Part shown: one piece after another, positions 1 through 6,166 of the stretch | How the letters are laid out: each line of letters starts with the position of its first letter | Numbering within the stretch: the stretch's first letter is position 1 | Source of the DNA: CAZOOR01 sp964581505 | GTDB lineage: Bacteria > Bacteroidota > Ignavibacteria > Kapaibacteriales > UBA2268 | NCBI GenBank assembly: GCA_964581505.1 | Contig: CAZOOR010000086.1 | Coordinates: forward strand, 1-8,015 | Direction: 5' to 3' | DNA length: 8,015 nt | Made by a program: the position numbers and the translations under genes | Notes under the pieces: model-generated | Told to the model about the DNA's origin: nothing | The model's input: only the letters and a program-made list of their open reading frames with translations | The model's database searches: none

Positions 1-1450
1 AGCAATCGGAACGGTCTTTTGTTACATTGTATTTTTTTAGAATTTGTTTGTTCTTCTCACGCAATTTTGCAGTATTGAAAATAATTTTCTCGCTACTTTT
101 TTCCTCAATAATAATAAATTCATCGTTCGTATTTTCAATAATATTAATAACATCTTTCAGTTCCGTTATCTTTTTCCCGTTTACTTTGGCAACAACAAAA
201 TCACTAATTATATCACTATACCCTTTGTTCAGGTCGTCCGGTAAAATATCGCTAATAACTACAACTTCTTTGCGGTCTTTCCTAATTTTACCGTAGCGGG
301 CTTCGTAAATAAATTTGGTCGGCGAGCCGGAGAATAAGTATAGATAATTAATTGAAAGCGGTTGGAACACCAGTCCGCCGCTTACAAAAAACTTAGGCTC
401 TTTATCTGTTTTATTATAGGGAACAAGTTTGAAATCGGAAACTTTTTTCAAAGTTGTTGTAATAGTTTTCGGTTCGCCGTTGCGATAAATTTTAATCGTT
501 ATATCTTCACCTACATACTTGTTATCTGTCAAATAACCCCAGACGGTTCTTTCACCGGAGCGAAATTCTACCGTTCCGTCATTGGCAATTGTTACTCCAT
601 CAACTTCGGTGATTACATCACCCTGCTTGATTGAATTAATGAATGGAGATTCGGGCATAATGTCATAAACAAGTATGCCTGATACATCTTCGGGCATTTT
701 GTAATAACTGCGTGCATCTTCATTAATCATTGATTCATAAGCAAGAAGCAATGCCGGAAAACTTTCGTAATTTCCGTCTTCAACATCTTTTAGGAAATGA
801 TGAATAATCGGCGGTGGAATCATATAGCTGAGGTTCCTTTCGGAATTACCTTCGAAGGCTACACCTACAACATCACCTTCTTTATTGAAAACAGGACCGC
901 CACTATTACCCGGATTAATATTTGCATCTATCTGACAACCGAGAAAATAATAATAAGAATGGGTATATGTAATATGTTCGACACGTGAAACTATACCCTG
1001 AGTAATATTTAGCTCTTCACCACCAATTGGATAGCCAAGGACTACTACCTGGTCCATAATATGGGGCAGTTCGCCAATATCAAGTGGTTTGGTATCATCA
1101 AAGAACCCGGGTGATTTAACGGTAATTAACGCTAAGTCGCAGTCATGTCCGATGATTCTCACTTCGGCAGTATATAGCTCGGGGTCGCCAAATTTTTGTA
1201 CTTGTAGATATTTGGAGTCTTCAACGACATGTGCATTTGTCATAATCATATTGTCTGCAATAATAAAGCCGCTTCCCGAACTCTTGCTTATTGCTAATTT
1301 CTGCCAGGGCTGTCTGTAATTATATCCCTGTTCCGTTGATAGTACTTTTACAACCGATTTGCGAATGTCGTAATTAGAAGAACTAAACTGAGCAAATGCC
1401 GGAAATGTTATAATCAATAATAATGTGATTTGAATTTTGAATGAACGCAT
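1..1450 (-). CDS. Exported Deg9/HtrA-type serine protease with PDZ domains (3' end cut by window edge)
   Basis: Reading leftward from ATG at 1450, one frame stays open for 483 codons to the left edge, so the C terminus is missing. The protein starts with a signal peptide (hydrophobic residues 8-16, AFA|Q cleavage site near residue 20). A trypsin-like domain follows with the complete S1C triad: His74 in TNAHVV, Asp105 in HDCDLALI and Ser183 in NPGNSGGPV. A PDZ domain spans roughly residues 240-350. The next segment (about 355-480, beginning SGGLVFQPLS and ending ILKKYNVTKDRSD) resembles the C-terminal PDZ-like domain of the Deg9/Deg10 branch known from plants and bacteria, not the second PDZ of DegP. 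In that branch such a tail lies close to the C terminus, so I infer that only a few residues are missing. Likely role: periplasmic protein quality control by ATP-independent proteolysis. An AAAGG ribosome-binding site sits 6 bases upstream (1457-1461), the clearest in the window. It is divergent from the exported metallopeptidase at 1644. Confidence 0.9.
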   Translation of the reverse strand, partial: MRSFKIQITLLLIITFPAFAQFSSSNYDIRKSVVKVLSTEQGYNYRQPWQKLAISKSSGSGFIIADNMIMTNAHVVEDSKYLQVQKFGDPELYTAEVRIIGHDCDLALITVKSPGFFDDTKPLDIGELPHIMDQVVVLGYPIGGEELNITQGIVSRVEHITYTHSYYYFLGCQIDANINPGNSGGPVFNKEGDVVGVAFEGNSERNLSYMIPPPIIHHFLKDVEDGNYESFPALLLAYESMINEDARSYYKMPEDVSGILVYDIMPESPFINSIKQGDVITEVDGVTIANDGTVEFRSGERTVWGYLTDNKYVGEDITIKIYRNGEPKTITTTLKKVSDFKLVPYNKTDKEPKFFVSGGLVFQPLSINYLYLFSGSPTKFIYEARYGKIRKDRKEVVVISDILPDDLNKGYSDIISDFVVAKVNGKKITELKDVINIIENTNDEFIIIEEKSSEKIIFNTAKLREKNKQILKKYNVTKDRSDC

Positions 1451-1535
1451 AATAAACCTTTATAGAAATAAATAATCGTAAATTACTTAATAATAGTAAC
1501 TACAATATACTAAAAATAGCGAAATAATTATGTAT

Positions 1536-1574
1536 TGCTTTTGCGAAATACAAATGGCATATTTTGTAAAAGCA
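1536..1574. repeat. 15-bp-stem inverted repeat between divergent genes
   Basis: Bases 1536-1550 pair continuously with 1560-1574 around a 9-base loop. The outer 7 bp (TGCTTTT/AAAAGCA) are perfect and the inner 8 bp include two G-T wobbles. It lies between two divergent start codons (1450 and 1644) and ends 22 bases upstream of the candidate -7 box at 1597, that is, over the expected -33 region. It could be an operator serving one or both genes, or a chance AT-rich palindrome. There is no T-run of terminator type, and no convergent gene needs a terminator here. Confidence 0.5.
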
Positions 1575-1596
1575 TATATTTTTCAATCAATTTTGT

Positions 1597-1604
1597 TATC
1601 TTTG
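1597..1604 (+). promoter_or_regulatory. Candidate Bacteroidota-type -7 box (TATCTTTG)
   Basis: TATCTTTG is an exact match to the TAnnTTTG -7 consensus of the Bacteroidota primary sigma factor. It lies 39 bases before the ATG at 1644, leaving a leader of about 30-35 bases. The matching -33 TTTG is not found at the usual spacing: 1574-1577 reads ATAT, and the nearest TTTG is at 1563-1566, too far away. The call therefore rests on one half-element and on position alone. It would drive the three-gene operon starting at 1644. Confidence 0.4.
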
Positions 1605-1643
1605 TAATTCATTATTTTTTCGCATTAAGATTGAGTAATTAAT

Positions 1644-3512
1644 ATGAAACAAAATCTGAAAATTGTAGCACTATTTATATTATTTCTAATGACTATGAAA
1701 ACAACAGCACAAAAAGAGCTTCCGAGCCGCAGTGAGATTGACCCTCAATATAAATGGGACTTAACTGACATTTACGCAAACGAAGCCGCTTGGCAAAAAG
1801 ATTACGACTTGGTCAAAAGTCAATTACCTTCGCTTGCCGCTTTCAAAGGAAAAATCAGCAAATCCGCAAATGCTATGTATGATTTTCTAATGCTTTCGGA
1901 CGAAGTGGAAGCAAGGTTCAATCGCATATATATTTACGCCGCTTGCGGCAGAGATATTGAACTGACAAATTCTGCTTTCCAAATTATGCATACAAAGATG
2001 CAGAAACTTGCAGGTGAAATTTCCGCCGCAAGCTCATTCTTTTCTCCCGAATTAATGACTATCAGCAAAGAGAAAATGCAAAAGTTTTATAGTGATATTC
2101 CCCAACTTGCCAATTTTAAGCATTACTTGGAGCAACAATTCCTAAGACGTGAGCATTTTCTCAGTAGTGATAATGAAAAATTAATGGCTGAGCTTTCACC
2201 AATTTTTTCGATTCCTACCAATACTTATGGAACCTTGAACGATGCCGAACTACCGTTCCCGAAAATCAAAGATGCAGACGGTAATGAAATTCAGGTCTCA
2301 CACGGTCGTTATCGTGCCGGCTTATTTGCTCAGGGCAGAAACTATCGCCGTGATATTTACAAGGCTACTTATGTTCCGTATAATATGCTGAAAGGCACAA
2401 TGGCGGAACTTTTCAACGGTAGAGTTAAGGAAAGAATTACTTTTGCCAAACTGCGTAAATATAATTCCGCAGTGGAAGCGGCATTGCAACCGAACAATAT
2501 ACCTGTATCAGTTTACGATAATTTAATTAAAGTTACGCGTGCGCACGTTAGCACTCTACATCGCTGGGCGGCGATTAAGAAAAAAGTATTGAAATTAAAT
2601 GATATTCACCCCTATGACACTTATGTTTCCTTGTTCCCTGCAATTAACAAAGAATATACATTTGAAGAAGCTAAAAAAATAGCCCTGCAAGCACTCGCCC
2701 CACTGGGCAAGGATTATATTGCCGCAGTTAAAAAATCTTTTGATAATCGCTGGATTGACGTTTATGAAACGAAATCAAAGCGTTCAGGTGCATACTCGAA
2801 CAGCAGTGCATCAGGACCTCATCCATTTATCCTACTTAATTGGAACAATACGCTTGATGATTTATTTACTCTTGTACACGAAGTCGGTCATAATATGCAC
2901 TCATATTTCACAGAAAAAGCACAGCCATTCCACTATCGCGATTATGCTACATTTGTAGCGGAAGTTGCCTCAATTTCAAATGAAGCACTGCTCTCCGACT
3001 ATTTGCTGAGAAATGCCAAAACAAAAGAAGAAAAATTAATGCTTTACGAAAAGTTTCTTACAAGCGTTCAGGCGACATATTTCAGACAAACTCGTTTTGC
3101 AGAGTTCGAGAAAGAAATTCACGAAAAAGCGGAGAAAGGTGAATTTATGACCGCCGATATGCTCACAAAGAAATTCGCCTCACTCTATCAATATTATTGG
3201 GGGGACGGTATGACAGTAGATTATGAAGAAGGACTTTCTTGGGCGCGTATTCCTCATTTGTTCAGATATAATTTTTATGTCTATCAATATTCGACAGGAT
3301 TTGCCGCCGCCTTTGCACTTACGCGTAACATCAAAAACGAGGGACAGCCTGCTATTAAGCGTTATCTCAAATTCCTATCTTCGGGTTCGTCAAAATATCC
3401 GATTGACATTCTGAAAGATGCAGGGGTTGATATGACAAAAGAAGATGCCCTGATGGCTTTGATTAATACTGCAAATAAATATCTGGACGAATTGGAACTA
3501 CTTATTAAATGA
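1644..3512 (+). CDS. Exported M3 family metallopeptidase (oligoendopeptidase F-like)
   Basis: A 622-residue zinc metallopeptidase of family M3, subfamily B (PepF type, usually about 600 residues), which cleaves oligopeptides. Visible features are an N-terminal signal peptide (hydrophobic residues 7-16, cleavage TTA|Q after residue 22) and a long alpha-helical N-terminal half beginning with the typical YKWDLTDIYAN stretch. The HEVGH zinc motif has His412, Glu413 (catalytic) and His416. The third ligand is Glu440 in AEVASISNEALL, and the PepF C-terminal signature RIPHLFRYNFYVYQYSTG lies near residues 534-551. All catalytic residues are present. PepF enzymes are best known from the cytoplasm, so the signal peptide points to a periplasmic or outer-surface peptide-scavenging or turnover role. 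No strong Shine-Dalgarno sequence precedes the start, which is fixed by the signal peptide directly after ATG. It is the first gene of a tight operon, since its stop overlaps the next start in ATGA. Confidence 0.93.
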   Translation: MKQNLKIVALFILFLMTMKTTAQKELPSRSEIDPQYKWDLTDIYANEAAWQKDYDLVKSQLPSLAAFKGKISKSANAMYDFLMLSDEVEARFNRIYIYAACGRDIELTNSAFQIMHTKMQKLAGEISAASSFFSPELMTISKEKMQKFYSDIPQLANFKHYLEQQFLRREHFLSSDNEKLMAELSPIFSIPTNTYGTLNDAELPFPKIKDADGNEIQVSHGRYRAGLFAQGRNYRRDIYKATYVPYNMLKGTMAELFNGRVKERITFAKLRKYNSAVEAALQPNNIPVSVYDNLIKVTRAHVSTLHRWAAIKKKVLKLNDIHPYDTYVSLFPAINKEYTFEEAKKIALQALAPLGKDYIAAVKKSFDNRWIDVYETKSKRSGAYSNSSASGPHPFILLNWNNTLDDLFTLVHEVGHNMHSYFTEKAQPFHYRDYATFVAEVASISNEALLSDYLLRNAKTKEEKLMLYEKFLTSVQATYFRQTRFAEFEKEIHEKAEKGEFMTADMLTKKFASLYQYYWGDGMTVDYEEGLSWARIPHLFRYNFYVYQYSTGFAAAFALTRNIKNEGQPAIKRYLKFLSSGSSKYPIDILKDAGVDMTKEDALMALINTANKYLDELELLIK

Positions 3513-4618
3513 GTTATAAATTAAAAATATTATTTTTCTCAATATTATTATTTGCTTTCGGGTGCAAAGAATCACCCACCCGACCGAGCGATAATTTTTT
3601 CTCGGATTATAACTCAAGAAATTTTTTACTCGGTTTTACGAGCTGGACCTATGCTCCGAGGGTCTCTTCGGTCGATTCTACTTACGGCTTTATCAAAGAA
3701 TATGCCGATATGTATGCAGAGCATTTTGATTATCGAATTCCTTGGAAAGCGTGGCTGAATGAGCAATCTTTGCCAACGCAGTTTACTAATGATGTTGCAA
3801 GCAAAGTAGCAAGAAAAGTCCCGGGCAAAAAACTTCTTCTATCAATCAGTCTGCTTAATACTGCCCGTAACGATTTGGCTTTTGATTATGATGGCACAAA
3901 GCCCGAATATTCTCGAATTAATGATAAAAAAATTGAAGAAGCCTATTACAAGCACGTAATTTATCTGCTCGAAAAATTCACGCCCAATTATCTGGTAATT
4001 GTGATTGAAGCGAATTTACTTTTGGATAATGCACCTGACAAATGGGAAGATTATAAAATACTTGCCGCAAATGTAACGGCACGTGTACGTCAGTCTTATC
4101 CTACGCTGCCGATTGCCGAGTCTATATCTCTGAATAGTCTGTATGGTGTGGCGAAAGCAGGAAAAGATGCCGCTGTTGATTCACTATGCAATTATATGAA
4201 CAATATGGATTTTGTCGCAATTAGTTTTTATCCTTTTATGTTGCAATTGCATACAAAAGATGAAGTTCAAGAAGTATTTGATTTCCTGCACAATAGAGCA
4301 AAGAAGAAAATAGCATTTGTCGAAACTTCGACTATTGCCGAGGATTTATCAATTCCCGCTCTTAATATTTTTATCAAAGGCAACGAAACCGAGCAGAACG
4401 ATTATTTGGAAACATTACTGCTCAATGCTCAGAAGCGGAATTATGAATTTATTATTTGGTGGGCGCATAGAGATTTCGATGCACTATGGGAAATCTTTCC
4501 CGACAATGTTAAAGATATTGGCAAAATATGGCGTGATACAGGCATATTAGATGAAAACGGCAATAAAAGAAAAGCATTTTCTACTTGGGATTTGGTGTAT
4601 AAAAAGAAATACAAATAA
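3509..4618 (+). CDS. Lipoprotein with glycoside-hydrolase-like TIM-barrel pattern
   Basis: A 369-residue protein starting with a lipoprotein signal: hydrophobic residues 7-17 and a lipobox AFGC with Cys19, followed by a polar linker rich in Ser/Pro/Thr. It should be anchored in a membrane by its lipidated N terminus. The rest alternates predicted strands and helices as in clan GH-A TIM barrels. Glu167 in VIVIEAN lies where the beta-4 acid/base would be, and Glu272 in IAFVETST lies where the beta-7 nucleophile would be. It is followed by a WWAHRDFDALWE segment and a GILDENGNKRKAFSTW tail typical of such hydrolases. The overall look recalls GH53/GH17-like or uncharacterised GH-A members, but I cannot assign a family or substrate, and catalytic activity is inferred. 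The ATG overlaps the stop of the preceding peptidase by 4 bases, implying translational coupling. There is no independent ribosome-binding site. Confidence 0.75.
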   Translation: MSYKLKILFFSILLFAFGCKESPTRPSDNFFSDYNSRNFLLGFTSWTYAPRVSSVDSTYGFIKEYADMYAEHFDYRIPWKAWLNEQSLPTQFTNDVASKVARKVPGKKLLLSISLLNTARNDLAFDYDGTKPEYSRINDKKIEEAYYKHVIYLLEKFTPNYLVIVIEANLLLDNAPDKWEDYKILAANVTARVRQSYPTLPIAESISLNSLYGVAKAGKDAAVDSLCNYMNNMDFVAISFYPFMLQLHTKDEVQEVFDFLHNRAKKKIAFVETSTIAEDLSIPALNIFIKGNETEQNDYLETLLLNAQKRNYEFIIWWAHRDFDALWEIFPDNVKDIGKIWRDTGILDENGNKRKAFSTWDLVYKKKYK

Positions 4619-5424
4619 TGGCTCCAACACTAATAATAAATCTATTAATTGGTCTGATAGCAGGCGTTATGGCAGGAATGTTCGGGATTGGCGGGGGCGT
4701 GGTCATTGTGCCGGCGCTGATTTTACTTTCCGGCTTTTCAATCGTAACGGCAAACGGGACATCTCTTGCCGCATTATTATTGCCGGTTGGTATTCTTGCT
4801 GTTATTTCCTACTATAAAGCCGGCTTGATTGACATTAAAGTATCCGGCTTGGTAGCATTCGGTTTGATTATCGGCGTTATTATCGGTTCGCATATAGCGC
4901 TGAATATACCGCTCACATCGCTCAAATTTATTTACGGTTTATTCCTGCTTTATGTCAGCTGGAATTTTATGAAACCCGTTGAACTATGGCGTAAGTACAT
5001 AAGGAAAGAAGAAATTAAACCGGAAGAAAAGAAAGAAATATCGCATACTGACTATAAACTTTATTTTTTCCCTTTGGTAGGAGTTGTTGCGGGTGTATTG
5101 TCGGGACTTTTCGGAATAGGTGGCGGATTAGTTATTGTACCTGTACTAATTGCTTTTCTCGGAATGGACACAAAGCGTGCAGTCGGAACATCACTTGGTG
5201 CTTTGCTTTTGCCTGTTACTCTGCCCGGAGTTCTTATTTATTATAATGCCGGACAGCTAAATGTTTCTTATGCCGTTATGGTAGCAAGCGGTCTTGTGCT
5301 TGGGGCGCTTATCGGGGCAAAAATTACAATCTCGCTGCCCTCGCTTACTGTTAAACGTATCTATTCTCTTTTCCTACTCTTTATGGGTCTTAATTTTATT
5401 ATTACGGCTATCACCGCAGGATAA
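4618..5424 (+). CDS. TSUP family permease (TauE/SafE-type anion exporter)
   Basis: A 268-residue integral membrane protein of the TSUP (TauE/SafE, Pfam PF01925) family, whose members export or import small sulfur- or carbon-containing anions such as sulfite, sulfoacetate or thiosulfate. The protein is an internal duplication. Half one has GMFGIGGGVVIVP at residues 20-32 and then GTSLAALLLPV. Half two has GLFGIGGGLVIVP starting near residue 163 and then GTSLGALLLPV. The halves are separated by a charged Lys/Glu-rich cytoplasmic loop (about residues 125-145). About seven or eight membrane segments can be read, and the length fits the family. The start codon shares its A with the stop of the lipoprotein gene (TAATG), so the two are coupled. 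The substrate cannot be told, and nothing in the neighbouring genes indicates sulfur metabolism. It is the last gene of the operon; no convincing terminator follows. Confidence 0.9.
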   Translation: MAPTLIINLLIGLIAGVMAGMFGIGGGVVIVPALILLSGFSIVTANGTSLAALLLPVGILAVISYYKAGLIDIKVSGLVAFGLIIGVIIGSHIALNIPLTSLKFIYGLFLLYVSWNFMKPVELWRKYIRKEEIKPEEKKEISHTDYKLYFFPLVGVVAGVLSGLFGIGGGLVIVPVLIAFLGMDTKRAVGTSLGALLLPVTLPGVLIYYNAGQLNVSYAVMVASGLVLGALIGAKITISLPSLTVKRIYSLFLLFMGLNFIITAITAG

Positions 5425-5510
5425 CAAGTATTCCTTTTTTTTATCTTGTGCGTGTGGGGAATAAGATGTATATGTTTGTGAAAATGTAAAGGTAAAACAG
5501 CCAACATCCC

Positions 5511-5546
5511 TGTCGCTTCGCGACATCTCTCCTTAGCAAGGAGAGA
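5511..5546. repeat. Two abutting perfect hairpins
   Basis: TGTCGC/GCGACA (5511-5516 with 5520-5525, 3-base loop TTC) is followed without any spacer by TCTCTCCTT/AAGGAGAGA (5526-5534 with 5538-5546, 3-base loop AGC). Both stems are perfect, 6 and 9 bp. No T-run follows on the plus strand and none in the correct position on the minus strand, so this is not an ordinary intrinsic terminator. It looks like a copy of a small dispersed palindromic repeat (REP/MITE-like). A second copy is not present in the window. Confidence 0.6.
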
Positions 5547-5550
5547 AAAA

Positions 5551-5566
5551 GTTCGTCATTCTGAAC
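5551..5566 (+). repeat. Dispersed repeat, 5' half-unit (plus orientation)
   Basis: GTTCGTCATTCTGAAC matches the reverse complement of 5882-5897 at 15 of 16 positions. GTCATTCTGA with GCGAAGAATCT is the core of a short intergenic repeat I recognise from Bacteroidota-type genomes (from memory, not a search). Here the GCGAAGAATCT half does not follow directly. It is found about 190 bases further on, at 5760-5776. Confidence 0.6.
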
Positions 5567-5612
5567 TTACTCTATTATTCTTATATATAGATCATTCTAT
5601 TTAGTTTTAAAC

Positions 5613-5690
5613 CGGTTAAGGAACCGTGCCTAAATCAGAATTAAATCTTAATGATTTGAGCGAAACATAGGCTTACTCGGTTCCTTACCG
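5613..5690. repeat. 78-base nested inverted-repeat element
   Basis: The outer arms CGGTTAAGGAACCG (5613-5626) and CGGTTCCTTACCG (5678-5690) are inverted repeats that differ by one extra base. Inside them, GCCTA (5628-5632) pairs with TAGGC (5668-5672), AAATCA (5632-5637) with TGATTT (5652-5657), and TTAA (5641-5644) with TTAA (5648-5651). Base 5632 can join only one of the first two. Each outer arm is also a small hairpin by itself (CGGTT/AACCG and CGGT/ACCG). The layered pairing suggests a folded RNA or a tiny non-autonomous mobile element. It matches no RNA family I can name, so its function is unknown. Confidence 0.5.
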
Positions 5691-5759
5691 ATAATGTAAA
5701 TACTCTGCAAATTAAATAATTCTTATCTTTTAATAAAATTCTAAATACAAATCTAATAG

Positions 5760-5776
5760 AGCGAAGCGAAGAATCT
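5760..5776 (+). repeat. Dispersed repeat, 3' half-unit (plus orientation)
   Basis: AGCGAAGCGAAGAATCT contains AAGCGAAGAATCT (5764-5776), which matches the reverse complement of 5868-5880 at 12 of 13 positions. In the complete minus-strand copy this sequence directly follows the GTTCGTCAT half. Here it stands apart from its presumed partner at 5551-5566. Confidence 0.55.
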
Positions 5777-5867
5777 ATTGAATAGCACCGAAACCGTTCT
5801 ATACAAATCTTTAATGTACTTGCTGTCTGCGACTAACACACCCTACTCAAAAAAAGGCAAAAAGCAT

Positions 5868-5897
5868 AGATGCTTCGCTTTGTTCAGCATGACGAAC
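5868..5897 (-). repeat. Dispersed repeat, complete 30-base unit (minus orientation)
   Basis: Read on the minus strand, 5897-5882 (GTTCGTCATGCTGAAC) runs through two A residues into 5880-5868 (AAGCGAAGCATCT, sharing the A). This gives a contiguous unit that matches the two separated plus-strand halves at 5551 and 5764. With them it forms large imperfect inverted repeats spanning 5551-5897. Confidence 0.6.
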
Positions 5898-6127
5898 GGT
5901 GTTATCTATCGCCCTTTGCGAGAGGAGCGGCAGTTCTCCTGCTCACCGTCCCCTGAATCCTGAACCCCAATACTCTCCATTTTGCTACTCGTATGCAGAA
6001 AATTATTTAATAATTTCATTTGTGTTTGTTCAACCCAATTGCATAAAAATATAATATTTGCAATACGTATATCGTTGTATAAACTGATATATATAAATTA
6101 TATGTGTAAAATTTGTTATATTGCGTA

Positions 6128-6143
6128 TATACAAGTGTTGTGC
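6128..6143. repeat. Left boundary repeat of the defence-gene island
   Basis: TATACAAGTGTTGTGC ends 23 bases before the ATG at 6167. The reverse complement of 7856-7872, at the other end of the gene, reads TATACACATTGTTGGGC. The two share TATACA, TGTTG and the final GC, offset by one base in the middle. In an integron-cassette reading this would be the right-hand end of the preceding attC site. The canonical GTTRRRY core is matched only partly (GTTGTGC). Confidence 0.35.
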
Positions 6144-6166
6144 TTCATTAGAAAAGAATTGAAATT

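Larger units (their letters stand above)
5425..6166. other. 742-base intergenic region built of small repeats, no credible gene
   Basis: No frame here looks like a real protein. The two short open frames inside (5778-5963 and 5982-6185) have no ribosome-binding site, no recognisable motif and a composition that simply follows the local bases. The stretch to about 5510 is featureless. From 5511 to 5900 it is a patchwork of hairpins and inverted repeats, listed separately. From 5900 to 5965 it is locally GC-richer, with a small hairpin (GCAG/CTGC within 5930-5950). From about 6000 it becomes very AT-rich and leads into the defence gene at 6167. Confidence 0.7.

Noticed and set aside
27..1319. 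Several short plus-strand open frames (27-296, 362-634, 797-988, 1089-1319)
   Set aside because: They lie antisense to the continuous Deg9-type protease frame, which has a full catalytic triad. None has a ribosome-binding site or recognisable motif.
5424..5449. Possible terminator after the permease (ACAAG ... T-run ... CTTGT)
   Set aside because: The stem is only 5 bp, and the T-run lies in the loop instead of after the stem, so it does not fit an intrinsic terminator.
5778..5963. 61-codon plus-strand open frame
   Set aside because: It is formed by reading through the dispersed repeat (5868-5897). There is no motif or translation signal.
6019..6060. Possible promoter for the AIPR gene (TTTG at 6025, TAATATTTG at 6052)
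   Set aside because: The spacing (23 bases) and the -7 box (one extra base) both deviate from the TTTG-N19-TAnnTTTG consensus. In such AT-rich DNA this is expected by chance.
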